A stretch of 64,000 nt of DNA from Prevotella sp. (GCA_017462915.1 JAFTQG010000045.1:58767-122766); one strand, 5' to 3'; shown: positions 50,753 through 60,580, counted from the first letter of the stretch. Translations and numbers: made by a program. The notes: a model not told the origin generated them from the letters alone.

Positions 50753-53700
50753 TTAGAATGAGAGGTTTACACCGAACATGTATGTGCGGCTCTTAGGATA
50801 TGATGCATAGTCTACACCAGGGCACATTGCGTTTCTCTTTGAAGAGACGTCGACCTCAGGGTCATTGCCGGAGTAGTTTGTCCAGCAGAAGAGGTTAGAG
50901 CCTGTGAAGTATACGCGGAGACCCTTGCAAGAGAACTTCTTGAGGAGCTTCTTAGGCAGGGAGTATCCTATTGTAATCTGCTGCAGGCGGAGGAACGATG
51001 CGTCCTCTACAGCGTAGTCTGTGAGACGCATGGCTGTTGCTGCTGCAGGATTCCATATATTTGCATTTGCATTGATCTCGTTAAGACGGTCGCCGAGCTT
51101 GTCACCAGGGAAAGCCTCCTGTGTCGATGAAGAAGGACGTCCGAGGTTCATGCCAGTCTCTGGGTCGAGCCATGTATAGCGGTTGTCTATTGCGAAGTCG
51201 CCGTTGAGGTTATACTCCTTTGCTGAGCCTGAGTAGTATGACAGGGCGAGCTTTGTGCCGTTGACAATCTTGTTGCCGATAGAGTAGTTGAAGAATACGT
51301 TGAAGTCGAAGTTGCCGAGCACTGTACCGTTGATGCCGAAGCCACCAGCTACAGGAGCGACAGTGTTGCCGAGTCTCTGCTTGATGGCGTCGCCGTTCTC
51401 GTCAGTCTGCACCTTAGGGGCACCAGGATAGAGGTTTCCGCCGAAGAGTTTGTAGCTTTGGTCTGTTCCCGCTGCGCCCGGGTCGGCTGTAATAGGCTTG
51501 CCCTTTTCATCCACACCTACGACAGGAAGCCATTTGCCGTTGTTGAAGTAAAGGTCGCCGTCAGGATTGTTCTGTGTCCAGCAAGTGTAGTATCCGTTCA
51601 TCTTGTAGCCCCACAGCTCGCCGAGCTTGCCGCCTTCCACGACGCTGTAGTCCTCATACTGTGCCAGTCCGCCCCAGTTGGATGACTGCCATTCAGCACC
51701 TGTCGCGAGCTTGTCGATCTTGTTCTGGTTGTATGCGATGTTGCCCATGAAGTTGAGGGAGAAGTTCTTTGTGTCCACGAGGACAGCGTTGAACTGGAGC
51801 TCGATACCCTTGTTGGATGTCTGTCCGAAGTTCTGGTACTGTGTGGTGTAACCGTTGTCTCCAGGAATCTCAGCCCTCATGAGGAGGTCCTTTGTAGTGT
51901 TCCAGTAGAGGTCAACGCTACCGGAGAGACGTCCCTTCCAGAATCCGAAGTCGATACCGAAGTTACGTGTGATGGTAGTCTCCCACTTCAGGTTCTCGTT
52001 GATTTTTGTGCTTTGAATCTCCATCATGTCTGTGCGGTTGTCCGTTCCGTTCTGGCTAAACCAAGGGAACTTCGCGCCGGAGTCAGCTGGAGAATACAGA
52101 AGCTGTGTCATCTGAGGTATGCGGTTGTTGCCGGCTGTACCGAAAGAGAGACGTGTCTTGAGGTTGGAAACCCACTTGGAGTCCTTGAGCCAAGCCTCGT
52201 CAGACAGACGCCATGCGATGGCTGCGGAAGGGAAGAAGCCCCACTTGTTGCCCTTGCCGAACTTGCTGGAGCCATCGGCACGCATTGTCACTGTAGCGAG
52301 ATATTTCTCGTTGAGTGTATAGTTGATACGTCCGAAGAACGATACCATGTTGTCCTTCGCGCCCTTTGTGGCGAGGTGGTTGTAGAGAGTTCCGGCATAG
52401 CGGTTGTCCTTGATGGCGTCGACACCCATGTCGTTGTTGTAAGCCACGAATACATCGTTGATGTCTTCTTCCTGAGAGCTCTTTGTCTCCTGACCGATCA
52501 TGACGTTGATGTTGTCGTGTCCTCCGCGGAATTTGCGGTCTTCGAAGGTGATGGTGTTGGAGTTTGACCATGACCATGTGTCGGCAGTCTCGAAGTATGC
52601 CTGTGGCTGTCCGTTGCTTCCGTACTTGGAGTTTGTCACGGCGTCAGCGAGCCATACCTGCTCTGTGTCGTTCTTCTTCTTGCCATACTGGAACTGTGTG
52701 CGGAAAGTCCATTTCTTGAAAGGACGCCACTGCACGGCAGCGCTGTATGTCTGGTTGAAGGTCTTCTTGAGTTTGTCGGTAGATGTGATACGCTCGTACG
52801 GAGTCTTGCGGATAGAGCCGGCAGACTCGAGCTCCTCGTCGTCAGTAACGACGTTGAGAGGGTTGACCGGGCGGAAGCGTGCGGCGTTTGCCACGATGGA
52901 GTTTGCCGCATTAGACTCGTTGGTGTCTGCGCCACCGCTGAGGCCGTCGAGGTTGGAGTGTGCAAGACGTGCGTTGAGGTCGATGGTGATCCATTTGTTC
53001 ATCTTGTACTTCAACTTCGCGTTGAGGTTGTTCTTCACGTATCCGGAGCCATACATGATGCTGTTCTCGCGGTTGTGTGCGTAAGCCACGTTGAACTGCA
53101 GTGCCTTTGTGCCGCCTGTGACGTTCACGTTGTACATCTGCTGGTTGCCTGTGCGTCCGAATATCTGGTCCTGGAAGTCGCTTCCTTCCCTTGATTTCCA
53201 TACCTCGATGTCCTCGTATGAGCCGTAGTTGGATACGTATCCCTTGCTCTGTGAGCCGGATGCGAGCTCATACTGGTACATGGCGTAGTTGTATGGGTCG
53301 AGCACTTCTGTAAGTTTTGTAGCCTTCTTCCATCCCCAGCTTGCGCCGAAGTCGATGGCTACCTTTCCTTCCTTGCCGCTCTTTGTGGTGACGATGATGA
53401 CTCCGTTGGCACCCTTTGCACCGTAGATGGCTGTTGATGAAGCGTCTTTCAGCACGTCGATAGACTCGATTTCAGACGGTGCGATGTCGCTGATGGACGA
53501 CACCTCGAAGCCGTCGACGATGTACAGCGGCGAGTTGTCCTGTGAGAGCGAGCCGCCGCCACGTACGCGGATCTTGATGTCGGCGTCAGGAGAGCCTTCT
53601 GTAGTGGTGATGTTGACACCGGCCATCTTACCTGTCAGCGCCTCCGAGGCACTTGTCACAGGGAGGTCCTTCAGCTGTTTCGAGCTGACGTTTGCCACAG

Positions 53701-54064
53701 CACCTGTAAGGTCTTTCTTGCGTACTGTACCATAACCGATGACGACGACGTCATTGAGAGTAGTGTTGTCATCCTGCATGGTGACATTGATAGGCCCGTC
53801 GCCTGTGACCTTCACCTCCTTGTCCTTCATGCCGATGTATGAGAACACTAGAGTCTTGCCTTTTGCGACTTTGATTGTGAAATTACCGTCCATATCGGTG
53901 ATGGTACCGTTCTTGGTACCTTTCTCCATGACGGTGGCACCGATGACTCCCTCACCAGTGGCGTCTTTCACGTTACCTGTAACGGTTTGCGCCTGAATGG
54001 CCGTTGCTATCATCGCAAGAAACGAGACAAGCGCGATTCGAAAGGATTTCAAATTTACAGTCAT
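50753..54064 (-). CDS. SusC/RagA family TonB-linked outer-membrane protein
   Basis: A 1103-residue TonB-dependent importer with a signal peptide (residues 1-25) and an N-terminal carboxypeptidase-D-like regulatory domain (about 27-105: TGNVKDATGEGVIGATV). A TonB-box-like TLNDVVVIGYGT leads into the plug domain (to about 230), and a 22-strand barrel ends YMFGVNLSF. It is 43 bp upstream of SusD in the same direction. No regulator or sensor of the HTCS type is nearby. Confidence 0.95.
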   Translation of the reverse strand: MTVNLKSFRIALVSFLAMIATAIQAQTVTGNVKDATGEGVIGATVMEKGTKNGTITDMDGNFTIKVAKGKTLVFSYIGMKDKEVKVTGDGPINVTMQDDNTTLNDVVVIGYGTVRKKDLTGAVANVSSKQLKDLPVTSASEALTGKMAGVNITTTEGSPDADIKIRVRGGGSLSQDNSPLYIVDGFEVSSISDIAPSEIESIDVLKDASSTAIYGAKGANGVIIVTTKSGKEGKVAIDFGASWGWKKATKLTEVLDPYNYAMYQYELASGSQSKGYVSNYGSYEDIEVWKSREGSDFQDQIFGRTGNQQMYNVNVTGGTKALQFNVAYAHNRENSIMYGSGYVKNNLNAKLKYKMNKWITIDLNARLAHSNLDGLSGGADTNESNAANSIVANAARFRPVNPLNVVTDDEELESAGSIRKTPYERITSTDKLKKTFNQTYSAAVQWRPFKKWTFRTQFQYGKKKNDTEQVWLADAVTNSKYGSNGQPQAYFETADTWSWSNSNTITFEDRKFRGGHDNINVMIGQETKSSQEEDINDVFVAYNNDMGVDAIKDNRYAGTLYNHLATKGAKDNMVSFFGRINYTLNEKYLATVTMRADGSSKFGKGNKWGFFPSAAIAWRLSDEAWLKDSKWVSNLKTRLSFGTAGNNRIPQMTQLLYSPADSGAKFPWFSQNGTDNRTDMMEIQSTKINENLKWETTITRNFGIDFGFWKGRLSGSVDLYWNTTKDLLMRAEIPGDNGYTTQYQNFGQTSNKGIELQFNAVLVDTKNFSLNFMGNIAYNQNKIDKLATGAEWQSSNWGGLAQYEDYSVVEGGKLGELWGYKMNGYYTCWTQNNPDGDLYFNNGKWLPVVGVDEKGKPITADPGAAGTDQSYKLFGGNLYPGAPKVQTDENGDAIKQRLGNTVAPVAGGFGINGTVLGNFDFNVFFNYSIGNKIVNGTKLALSYYSGSAKEYNLNGDFAIDNRYTWLDPETGMNLGRPSSSTQEAFPGDKLGDRLNEINANANIWNPAAATAMRLTDYAVEDASFLRLQQITIGYSLPKKLLKKFSCKGLRVYFTGSNLFCWTNYSGNDPEVDVSSKRNAMCPGVDYASYPKSRTYMFGVNLSF

Positions 54065-54148
54065 TGATTGAAATTGATTGAATAATGTTAGTTTTTTTAT
54101 TTATGTTTTTCTCTTAGACTATATAGTTGAAGCTATAAAAATCCGCAA

Positions 54149-54156
54149 CAAAGTTA
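54149..54156 (-). promoter_or_regulatory. susC promoter -7 element (TAACTTTG)
   Basis: TAACTTTG on the minus strand lies 85 bp before the susC start. The upstream stretch is T-rich (TTTTCATAAAAATG). Confidence 0.55.
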
Positions 54157-54415
54157 ATACATTTTTATGAAAATATGTTATTTTGTCAAAAGTGATGATG
54201 GTTAAAAATAGTTAATCCGTACAAAATCGCCCATATTGCGGTATTTTGTATACAGAAAAAAGTAATTTTCGCAACATCTTCCCCATGCCTTATAATATGG
54301 TATTTTCTACACGTCTTGACATTTGCTCGCCGTCGTTGCCGATTTGACCTGTGTCATTTCTCTCCGCCGTCCGTGTCGCTTCTCCCGGTGAGGATAAAAG
54401 GACAGCGTGGCGGAG

Positions 54416-54488
54416 GGTGACCTTTTACCGTGCAAAGGGTCACCTTTCGCCACGCTATCCGTCACCCTTTGTATAGTGAAAGGTGACC
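54416..54488 (+). repeat. 22-bp dyad array D5 (four units)
   Basis: GGTGACC, GGTCACC, CGTCACC and GGTGACC are centred at 54419, 54441, 54463 and 54485. Exact 22-bp spacing. It lies 3' of the MATE gene (minus strand). Confidence 0.85.
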
Positions 54489-54508
54489 GTTCGGCTTGTG
54501 CGGTCTTT

Positions 54509-54565
54509 CGGTATTGCGGTTATACGGAAAACACTTATCCGCAAAACCGTATAACCGCAATACCG
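54509..54565. repeat. 19-bp perfect inverted repeat of octamers
   Basis: CGGTATTGCGGTTATACGG (54509-54527) and its exact reverse complement (54547-54565) surround a 19-nt loop, near the MATE stop. Outer GTCTT/AAGAC can extend the pairing. It may act as the MATE terminator structure. Confidence 0.8.
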
Positions 54566-54599
54566 TAAAACCGTAAGACGTATAACCGCAAGACCGTCT

Positions 54600-56000
54600 T
54601 CACGCTGTAAACGCCTTTCCCTGCCAGCGTTTGCTGTGCCAGCGGCGCATGAGGACTATGCCGCGGAGATTCTCGTCGAGGGCGAAAGCCACCCAGAAAC
54701 CGAGGAGCCCGAAGCCCATCGGGATGCCCACTACCCATGCCAGTCCCACGGCTACGGTCCACTGGAATATCACTCCCACGATGACAGGGTATACTACGTC
54801 GCCGGCAGCGCGTAGCGTTCCGCAGGCAAAGACGTTCTTCACTCGGCCTGCACTGAGGAACCAGTCGATGATGAAGATATAGGTTCCGGTCTCGATAATC
54901 CACTGGTTGTCGGTGAGAGCCTCAAGGATAAACCGTCCGCCGATGGCGAGCACCGCCGCCACGGCGAGCGTCAGGCGCATGGCAAACCTCTTGATATAGT
55001 TGCCGAGGATGTATGCGGCGCGGTAGCGCAACTGCCCCACGTATTGTCCCACGAGGATGTCGCCACCCTGCACGATGCTCTGGCTGAGGAGGATGATGAA
55101 TGTTATGACGGTCGAGCAGTATATCTTTGTCGTCAGAGCCTCCGTGCTTATCTTATTTATAAAATAGGTGATGACTATCTGCGAGAGAGCATACGACAGT
55201 TCCTCGCTCATGGCAGGGATGCCCACTTTGAAGAGATTCTTCAGCTCTTGCCAAGGGAACGGCCTGAAATTGCCCGTGACGACAGATGCCTGTCGCCGTA
55301 TGCTGTACATCGGGTGGAGGGCTATCCGCAGCGGATTGGTGAACACCTTCCTGCCTCTCGGCCACAGCGAAGGCAGTGTGCAGAGGAGGATGAGCGTCGC
55401 CACGATGCGGCTTCCCGCCGTAGCCCATGCCGCTCCCTCCACTCCCATGGCAGGGCAGCCCCAGTGTCCGAAGATGAGCGCGTAGTTTCCGCCTATGTTG
55501 AGGATGTTCACGGCGACGGTGGCGAGCATGGGATACAGCGGCCGTCCCGTGGAGCGCAGTGCTCCGCTGATGGTCAGGGAGATGGCCTGGAAGAACGACA
55601 GCGCACCTGTAATGCGGAGATACAGCACGCCGTCGGCCATGAGACCGTCACGCAGGCCGAAGGCGCGGAGTATGGGTTCTGCCCACATCCACAGCACGGC
55701 ACTTGTCAGGAGGGCAAGCAACGTGTTGACGCCGAGGGCTATTCCTGCTATCTGCACGAACCTTGTCTTTGCCCCTGCACCGAAATACTGTGCGCAGAGG
55801 ATGGCCGCGCCCATCGCCACGAAGTTGTAGACGAGGAACACGAGCGACACAAGCTGGTTGTCGAGGCCTACCGCCGCCACGGCGTCGTCGCTGTATTGGG
55901 AGAGCATTACGGTGTCCACGGCACCGAGGAGCAATACCAGTGCGATGTCTATGAATATAGGCATTGTCAGCCGTCTGAGTTCTTTCTTTACTGAGACCAT
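54600..56000 (-). CDS. MATE family efflux transporter
   Basis: A 466-residue protein of 12 membrane segments in two halves. Family features include DAVAAVGLDNQLVS and ATAGSRIVATLIL in the first half and VPAMSEELSYALSQI at the start of the second. It probably exports organic cations with Na+ or H+. A dyad array and AACCG hairpin follow its stop. It lies between SusC and GH28 on the same strand but with separate spacing (535 bp and 219 bp), so it is unlikely to be part of a pectin locus. Confidence 0.9.
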   Translation of the reverse strand: MVSVKKELRRLTMPIFIDIALVLLLGAVDTVMLSQYSDDAVAAVGLDNQLVSLVFLVYNFVAMGAAILCAQYFGAGAKTRFVQIAGIALGVNTLLALLTSAVLWMWAEPILRAFGLRDGLMADGVLYLRITGALSFFQAISLTISGALRSTGRPLYPMLATVAVNILNIGGNYALIFGHWGCPAMGVEGAAWATAGSRIVATLILLCTLPSLWPRGRKVFTNPLRIALHPMYSIRRQASVVTGNFRPFPWQELKNLFKVGIPAMSEELSYALSQIVITYFINKISTEALTTKIYCSTVITFIILLSQSIVQGGDILVGQYVGQLRYRAAYILGNYIKRFAMRLTLAVAAVLAIGGRFILEALTDNQWIIETGTYIFIIDWFLSAGRVKNVFACGTLRAAGDVVYPVIVGVIFQWTVAVGLAWVVGIPMGFGLLGFWVAFALDENLRGIVLMRRWHSKRWQGKAFTA

Positions 56001-56133
56001 GATGTTCTTGTGATTACTGAGTCGTTGTATTGTCTGTATCTGTTATCCTTATATATCATTGCCCATGAAGGCATGGATTGCCGTCCATGACGCAGGAGCC
56101 TTGTTTCCCTGGCTTTTCATTGCTTGCGGAAAC

Positions 56134-56169
56134 ATGCCCCGTTGCCTGTAGCGTCAGGCATCGGGGCAT
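56134..56169 (-). terminator. Hairpin after the GH28 gene
   Basis: ATGCCCCGTTGCCTG (56134-56148) pairs with CAGGCATCGGGGCAT (56155-56169), one mismatch, 6-nt loop. The run that follows on the minus strand is only GTTTCC. Confidence 0.55.
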
Positions 56170-56219
56170 ATTTTCATGGAGATACTTTTCTGTAAAAATG
56201 TGAATGTCCTTGCGTTATC

Positions 56220-57587
56220 CTATTTCTTTGGAGTGTTGTCGCCTGCCTGCGACGGTACGCCGGCGTGTCCGCCGATGTGTATATCCTGCATGAGCACCGG
56301 CGTGCAGTTGTCGAGACTTACGGCGTTTTTCGCCTCTCCTGCCTCAATGTCCTTGAGGGAGACACCCGTTACGGGCTTCCTCTCCGTGCCCTGCACCACG
56401 ATTGCCGCCGCGGTAGCCTTGTTGCAGTGGAGCCCATCGATGCTGATGTTGTCTATCTCTGACGGATATGCCGAGTCCTTTCCCTCGCCGGCATACTGTG
56501 TGGTGATATAGAAGAGATCCTCTACAACGTCAAAGCGGCAGTTTCTCACGAAGAGATTGCGCACAAACCCTCCGCGGTCGGGATTGGTCTTGATGTATAT
56601 TCCGCGCTTGCAGTAGCCTGCATAGTCGCAGTCTTCGACAAAGACGTTCCTCACTCCTGCCGACATCTCCGAACCGAGGACCACGGCGTGGAGACCCTTG
56701 AAGTGGCAGTTGCGTATGATGATGTTCTCCGACGGCGTCGCGGCGTTCCGCCATCCGTCGTTGTCGCGTCCCGCCTTTATGGCAATGTTGTCGTCACCGT
56801 TGTTGAAGTGTATGTCCTCTATGAGGAGGTTGCGTGAGTATTCCGGGTCTATGCCGTCGTTGTTCACGAGCTTCGCGTCGTAGCGCAGTCCGCGGCAGAT
56901 GATGTTTTCCGAGCGCAGCAGATGCACGCACCAGAATGGGGAGTTGGTGATGAAGACATCTTCCAAGGTTATGTTGCGGCAGTCGAGAAACTGTATCATC
57001 GGCGGACGGAGCCGGTCTTCCTGCGTGAAGCGCCGCTCTTCGACAGGCGTTCCGCTATGGTTCATCTCGCGTGTCCTGTCGCGTGACGCCCTCTGCAGCG
57101 GTCTCCATGTGGCGAAAGTGCTCATGGCGTTGCCGTCGATGGTGCCTTTGCCGACGATGGCGATGTCGTGAAGACCCTTGCCGTAGATAAACGGCGAGAT
57201 GTTGTAGAGCATCGTCCCCTCCCATGATGTGAGCACTTGCGGATACAGGGATGGGTCAGGACTGAACTTTATCACCGCCCCTTCCTGCAGTTCGAGTGTC
57301 ACGTTGGAGGCGAAATGTATCGGTCCGTTGCTCCACCATTCGCCTTTCGGCACGATGATGCGTGCCCCGCCGGCCTTCTCCGCCTGTCGCATGGCACGGT
57401 TGAAATTGCCCTTGAAGGCCTTCAGGTTGAGCGTCTTCCGCTCCTTTCCGACAGCCTCCGAACCGGTGATGACGCTGATAATCGAGTCGCGCAGCCGTTG
57501 TGTCTCAGGCGTATAACGCGACTGTGCTGCCGCTGTCGTGACAAAAGCCACGGCAGACAGCAGCACAGTGATGAGTCTTGTGTACAT
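56220..57587 (-). CDS. Glycoside hydrolase family 28 (polygalacturonase-like)
   Basis: A 455-residue exported right-handed beta-helix enzyme with signal peptide MYTRLITVLLSAVAFVTTAAAQ. The four GH28 motifs are NNDGIDP, FNNGDDNIAIK, a GLHAVVLGSEMSAG segment and RGIYIKT. The Asp residues in the first two are the catalytic acids. It would cut pectic galacturonan or rhamnogalacturonan. An alternate start 5 codons upstream (57602) exists. The SusCD pair 2.1 kb away could import products, but the genes between do not support a dedicated locus. Confidence 0.9.
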   Translation of the reverse strand: MYTRLITVLLSAVAFVTTAAAQSRYTPETQRLRDSIISVITGSEAVGKERKTLNLKAFKGNFNRAMRQAEKAGGARIIVPKGEWWSNGPIHFASNVTLELQEGAVIKFSPDPSLYPQVLTSWEGTMLYNISPFIYGKGLHDIAIVGKGTIDGNAMSTFATWRPLQRASRDRTREMNHSGTPVEERRFTQEDRLRPPMIQFLDCRNITLEDVFITNSPFWCVHLLRSENIICRGLRYDAKLVNNDGIDPEYSRNLLIEDIHFNNGDDNIAIKAGRDNDGWRNAATPSENIIIRNCHFKGLHAVVLGSEMSAGVRNVFVEDCDYAGYCKRGIYIKTNPDRGGFVRNLFVRNCRFDVVEDLFYITTQYAGEGKDSAYPSEIDNISIDGLHCNKATAAAIVVQGTERKPVTGVSLKDIEAGEAKNAVSLDNCTPVLMQDIHIGGHAGVPSQAGDNTPKK

Positions 57588-57651
57588 GGAGTGAGTATAC
57601 AAGGTTATATAAATATATGTGTAATCAGATAAATGATATCCGTCAGTCTGC

Positions 57652-58656
57652 TTATTTCACTGTCCAGATGTCGTTGGTCTCGAGCAGTTCGGCGAAGTTA
57701 TGGTATTTCTTCGCTGCCTTTACCTCCTCTATCTGTGCAGTGACGGCATCGTCATAGGTAGGAGCCTCCACGTCGCGGATGACGCCGAGCGCCACAGGGA
57801 ACCCGTCGTTGTTGCCCATGAGGGCGAGCTTCGTGTGGAGAGTGTTGTCGGCGCAGTGGGCATCATGCACGAGGATGTCGCTTTCCGTGACACCGTTCTC
57901 GCCGAGCTTCACCACTTTCAGGCCGAAACCTTCCTGCATAAGGCCGTATTCAAGGTTCTCGCCGAAGAGCATAGGCTTGCCGTGCTCGAGGTAGATGGCG
58001 TTCTTCGCGCGTCCCTCCTTGTTGTAGACGCTGGCGTGTGTGCCGTCGTTGAAGATGACACAGTTCTGCAGAACCTCCGTCACGCTGGTGCCCTTATGGT
58101 CGTTGGCGGCCTTCAGCATCTTCACTGTATGCGCTCCGTCGGTCGCCACGGTACGTGCGAAGAAGTGTCCGCGTGCGCCGAAGCACAGCTCTGCAGGCTG
58201 GAACGGGTCCTCTACAGTGCCGTAAGGAGATGACTTTGAGACGAAGCCTCGCGGCGATGTCGGTGAGTACTGTCCTTTCGTGAGGCCGTAGATACGGTTG
58301 TTGAGGAGTATGATGTTGATGTTTATGTTGCGTCGGTTGGCGTGTATGAAGTGGTTGCCGCCGATGGCAAGTCCGTCGCCGTCGCCCGAAACCTGCCATA
58401 CCGTGAGGTCAGGGTTTGCCAGTTTGCATCCTGTCGCGATAGCCGCGGCACGTCCGTGTATGGTGTTCATGCCGTATGTCGCCATGTAGTGAGGCAGTCG
58501 GGAAGAGCATCCGATGCCCGAGATTACGGCAGTGTTCCAAGGCTCTGTGCCTATTTCCGCCATGGCTTTGTGGAGAGATGCGAGGAAGAAGTGGTCGCCG
58601 CATCCTGGACACCATCTTGGTTGTCCTTTCTTATATTCTGAAGCTGTGAATGCCAT
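57652..58656 (-). CDS. 2-oxoacid:ferredoxin oxidoreductase, beta subunit (KorB-like)
   Basis: A 334-residue subunit. WCPGCGDH (residues 15-22) is the conserved N-terminus, and the thiamine-diphosphate motif GDGDGLAIGG...NNRIYGLTKGQ is complete. It forms KorAB with the preceding gene, oxidising 2-oxoglutarate or another 2-oxoacid to the CoA ester with ferredoxin as electron acceptor. The order alpha then beta is typical. Confidence 0.92.
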   Translation of the reverse strand: MAFTASEYKKGQPRWCPGCGDHFFLASLHKAMAEIGTEPWNTAVISGIGCSSRLPHYMATYGMNTIHGRAAAIATGCKLANPDLTVWQVSGDGDGLAIGGNHFIHANRRNININIILLNNRIYGLTKGQYSPTSPRGFVSKSSPYGTVEDPFQPAELCFGARGHFFARTVATDGAHTVKMLKAANDHKGTSVTEVLQNCVIFNDGTHASVYNKEGRAKNAIYLEHGKPMLFGENLEYGLMQEGFGLKVVKLGENGVTESDILVHDAHCADNTLHTKLALMGNNDGFPVALGVIRDVEAPTYDDAVTAQIEEVKAAKKYHNFAELLETNDIWTVK

Positions 58657-58741
58657 TGTTTGTATCCTTTATTTGTTTTGGTACGTTCTGTAAATCGTTT
58701 CTTTGCTGTTGTGTCGTCAGGTGTCTTCAATGAGCACGCCA

Positions 58742-60580
58742 TCAGAGCTTTTCAAAAGCCTCTACCAGTTCGTTTACGGAGAAAGGCTTGCCCTTTACCT
58801 GGTTGAACTGTGCAGGGACGAAGCCGTCAACCTTCATGCGCAGGTAGCTTGCGAGCTGTCCCATATTCTGCTCTGCGACAACGACCTTAGGATATTTCGT
58901 GAGCACCTCGGCGGTGTTTTTCGGCAGAGGGTTGATGTATCTGAACTGTGTCATTGCCACCTTCTTGCCCTTTGCACGCATCTCGTCCATCGCTGCGCGG
59001 AGATGTCCGTATGTCGAGCCGAAGCCGACGATGAGCAGTTCGGCGTCGTCCGTGTCGCCTATCACCTCAAGGTCAGGCACACAGATGTTTGCGACTTTTG
59101 CCTGACGCTTGCGTGTCATGAGATCGTGGTTCTCAGGGTCTGTGGATATTGCTCCCGTCTTGTCATCCTTCTCCAGTCCGCCGAGGATGTGTGTGAAGCC
59201 CTCGCGTCCCGGTACGGCCCAGTAGCGTGTGCCGTTGTCGGCACGCATGTACGGTGTCCACTCGCCTTTCAGTTCCTCTGGGACGTAAGGAGGGTTGATG
59301 GTGTCCATGGCGTTGAGGTCAGGGAGCTTGAAAGCTCCTGAGCCGTTGGCGATATATGCGTCGGTGAGGAGAATGACAGGTGTCATGTGCTCCAGTGCCA
59401 TCTTTGCCGCGTCGTATGCTGCATAGAAGCAGTCTGTAGGCGATGTCGCCGCGATTACAGGCATAGGCGATTCGCCGTTGCGTCCGAAGAGAGCCTGCAG
59501 GAGGTCTGTCTGCTCGGACTTTGTCGGCAGTCCCGTTGCCGGTCCGCCACGCTGCACGTCAAGAATCACAAGCGGAAGCTCCATGATTACCGCGAGGTTC
59601 ATTGCCTCTGATTTCAGGCAAAGTCCAGGGCCTGAGGTTGATGTCACGGCGAGTGCTCCTGCGAATGATGCTCCCACGGCCGATGCGCAACCTGAAATTT
59701 CGTCCTCACATTGTACGGTAGTGACGCCGAGGGACTTGTGCTTTGCCAGTTCGTGGAGGACATCCGTTGCCGGAGTGATAGGATATGAGCCGAGATACAG
59801 TTTCAATCCGGCCTTCTCTGCAGCCGCGATGAATCCGTATGCGGTCGCCTTGTTGCCGGTGATGTCCATGTATCGTCCCGGCACCTTTACCTTTGTCTCT
59901 ATGCGGTAGACGTTTGTCGCGCTGGAATGCGTGTTGTGTCCGTAGTCGTATCCTGCCTGTATCACCTTGATGTTCGCTTCGGCGATGGCAGGTTTCTTGG
60001 CGAATTTCTCCCTCAGGAAGTTTGCCACAAGGTCAAGGTCGCGGCTGAAAAGCCAGCAGACGAGGCCGAGGGCGAACATGTTGCGGCACTTCAGCATGGA
60101 CTTGTTGTCCATACCCGAGTCGGCGAGGCAGTCCTTTACCATCTGTGTCATAGGGCATGAGATGACGCGGTCAGCGTCTATGCCCATCTCTCCGAGGTAG
60201 TCCTCTGTCTGGAACTGCGCCTTGTCGAGGTCTTTCTTGCCGAAGGAGTCGGTGTCGATGATTATCGTCGCCTGCGGCTTGGCATACTTGTACTGGGTCT
60301 TGAGGGCAGCGGCGTTCATTGCCACGAGCACATCGCACAAGTCTCCCGGTGTGTAGACGTTGCCCTCACCGATATGTACCTGGAAACCGGAGACACCCGT
60401 CAGCGAACCTTGCGGTGCGCGGATGTCAGCAGGATAGTCAGGAAATGTGGAAATTCCGTTACCCACGGTAGCCGATACCGTAGAGAAGATGTTGCCGGCG
60501 AGCTGCATTCCGTCGCCTGAGTCGCCCGAGAATCGTACCACGATGTCTGCGACTTCCTTAATCTCCAGTTTGTCTGTCAT
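58742..60580 (-). CDS. 2-oxoacid:acceptor oxidoreductase, alpha subunit (KorA-like, fused gamma domain)
   Basis: A 612-residue protein whose first 200 residues form the gamma domain (VVRFSGDSGDGMQLAG) fused to the pyrimidine-binding and alpha domains (SYPITPATDVL, TSTSGPGLCLKSEAM). It binds ferredoxin and CoA with the beta subunit 85 bp downstream. Long fused form as in other Bacteroidota Kor enzymes. Specificity for 2-oxoglutarate is likely but could be a branched-chain oxoacid. Confidence 0.92.
   Translation of the reverse strand: MTDKLEIKEVADIVVRFSGDSGDGMQLAGNIFSTVSATVGNGISTFPDYPADIRAPQGSLTGVSGFQVHIGEGNVYTPGDLCDVLVAMNAAALKTQYKYAKPQATIIIDTDSFGKKDLDKAQFQTEDYLGEMGIDADRVISCPMTQMVKDCLADSGMDNKSMLKCRNMFALGLVCWLFSRDLDLVANFLREKFAKKPAIAEANIKVIQAGYDYGHNTHSSATNVYRIETKVKVPGRYMDITGNKATAYGFIAAAEKAGLKLYLGSYPITPATDVLHELAKHKSLGVTTVQCEDEISGCASAVGASFAGALAVTSTSGPGLCLKSEAMNLAVIMELPLVILDVQRGGPATGLPTKSEQTDLLQALFGRNGESPMPVIAATSPTDCFYAAYDAAKMALEHMTPVILLTDAYIANGSGAFKLPDLNAMDTINPPYVPEELKGEWTPYMRADNGTRYWAVPGREGFTHILGGLEKDDKTGAISTDPENHDLMTRKRQAKVANICVPDLEVIGDTDDAELLIVGFGSTYGHLRAAMDEMRAKGKKVAMTQFRYINPLPKNTAEVLTKYPKVVVAEQNMGQLASYLRMKVDGFVPAQFNQVKGKPFSVNELVEAFEKL

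Larger units (their letters stand above)
54065..54599. other. 535-bp gap upstream of susC
   Basis: Contains the susC promoter element (54149-54156), AT-rich sequence to about 54300, dyad array D5, and a 19-bp perfect inverted repeat of AACCG octamers (54509-54565). No gene was seen. Confidence 0.7.

Noticed and set aside
50753-57587. A complete polysaccharide utilisation locus
   Set aside because: There is no sensor/regulator and only one glycoside hydrolase, and the MATE gene interrupts the run.
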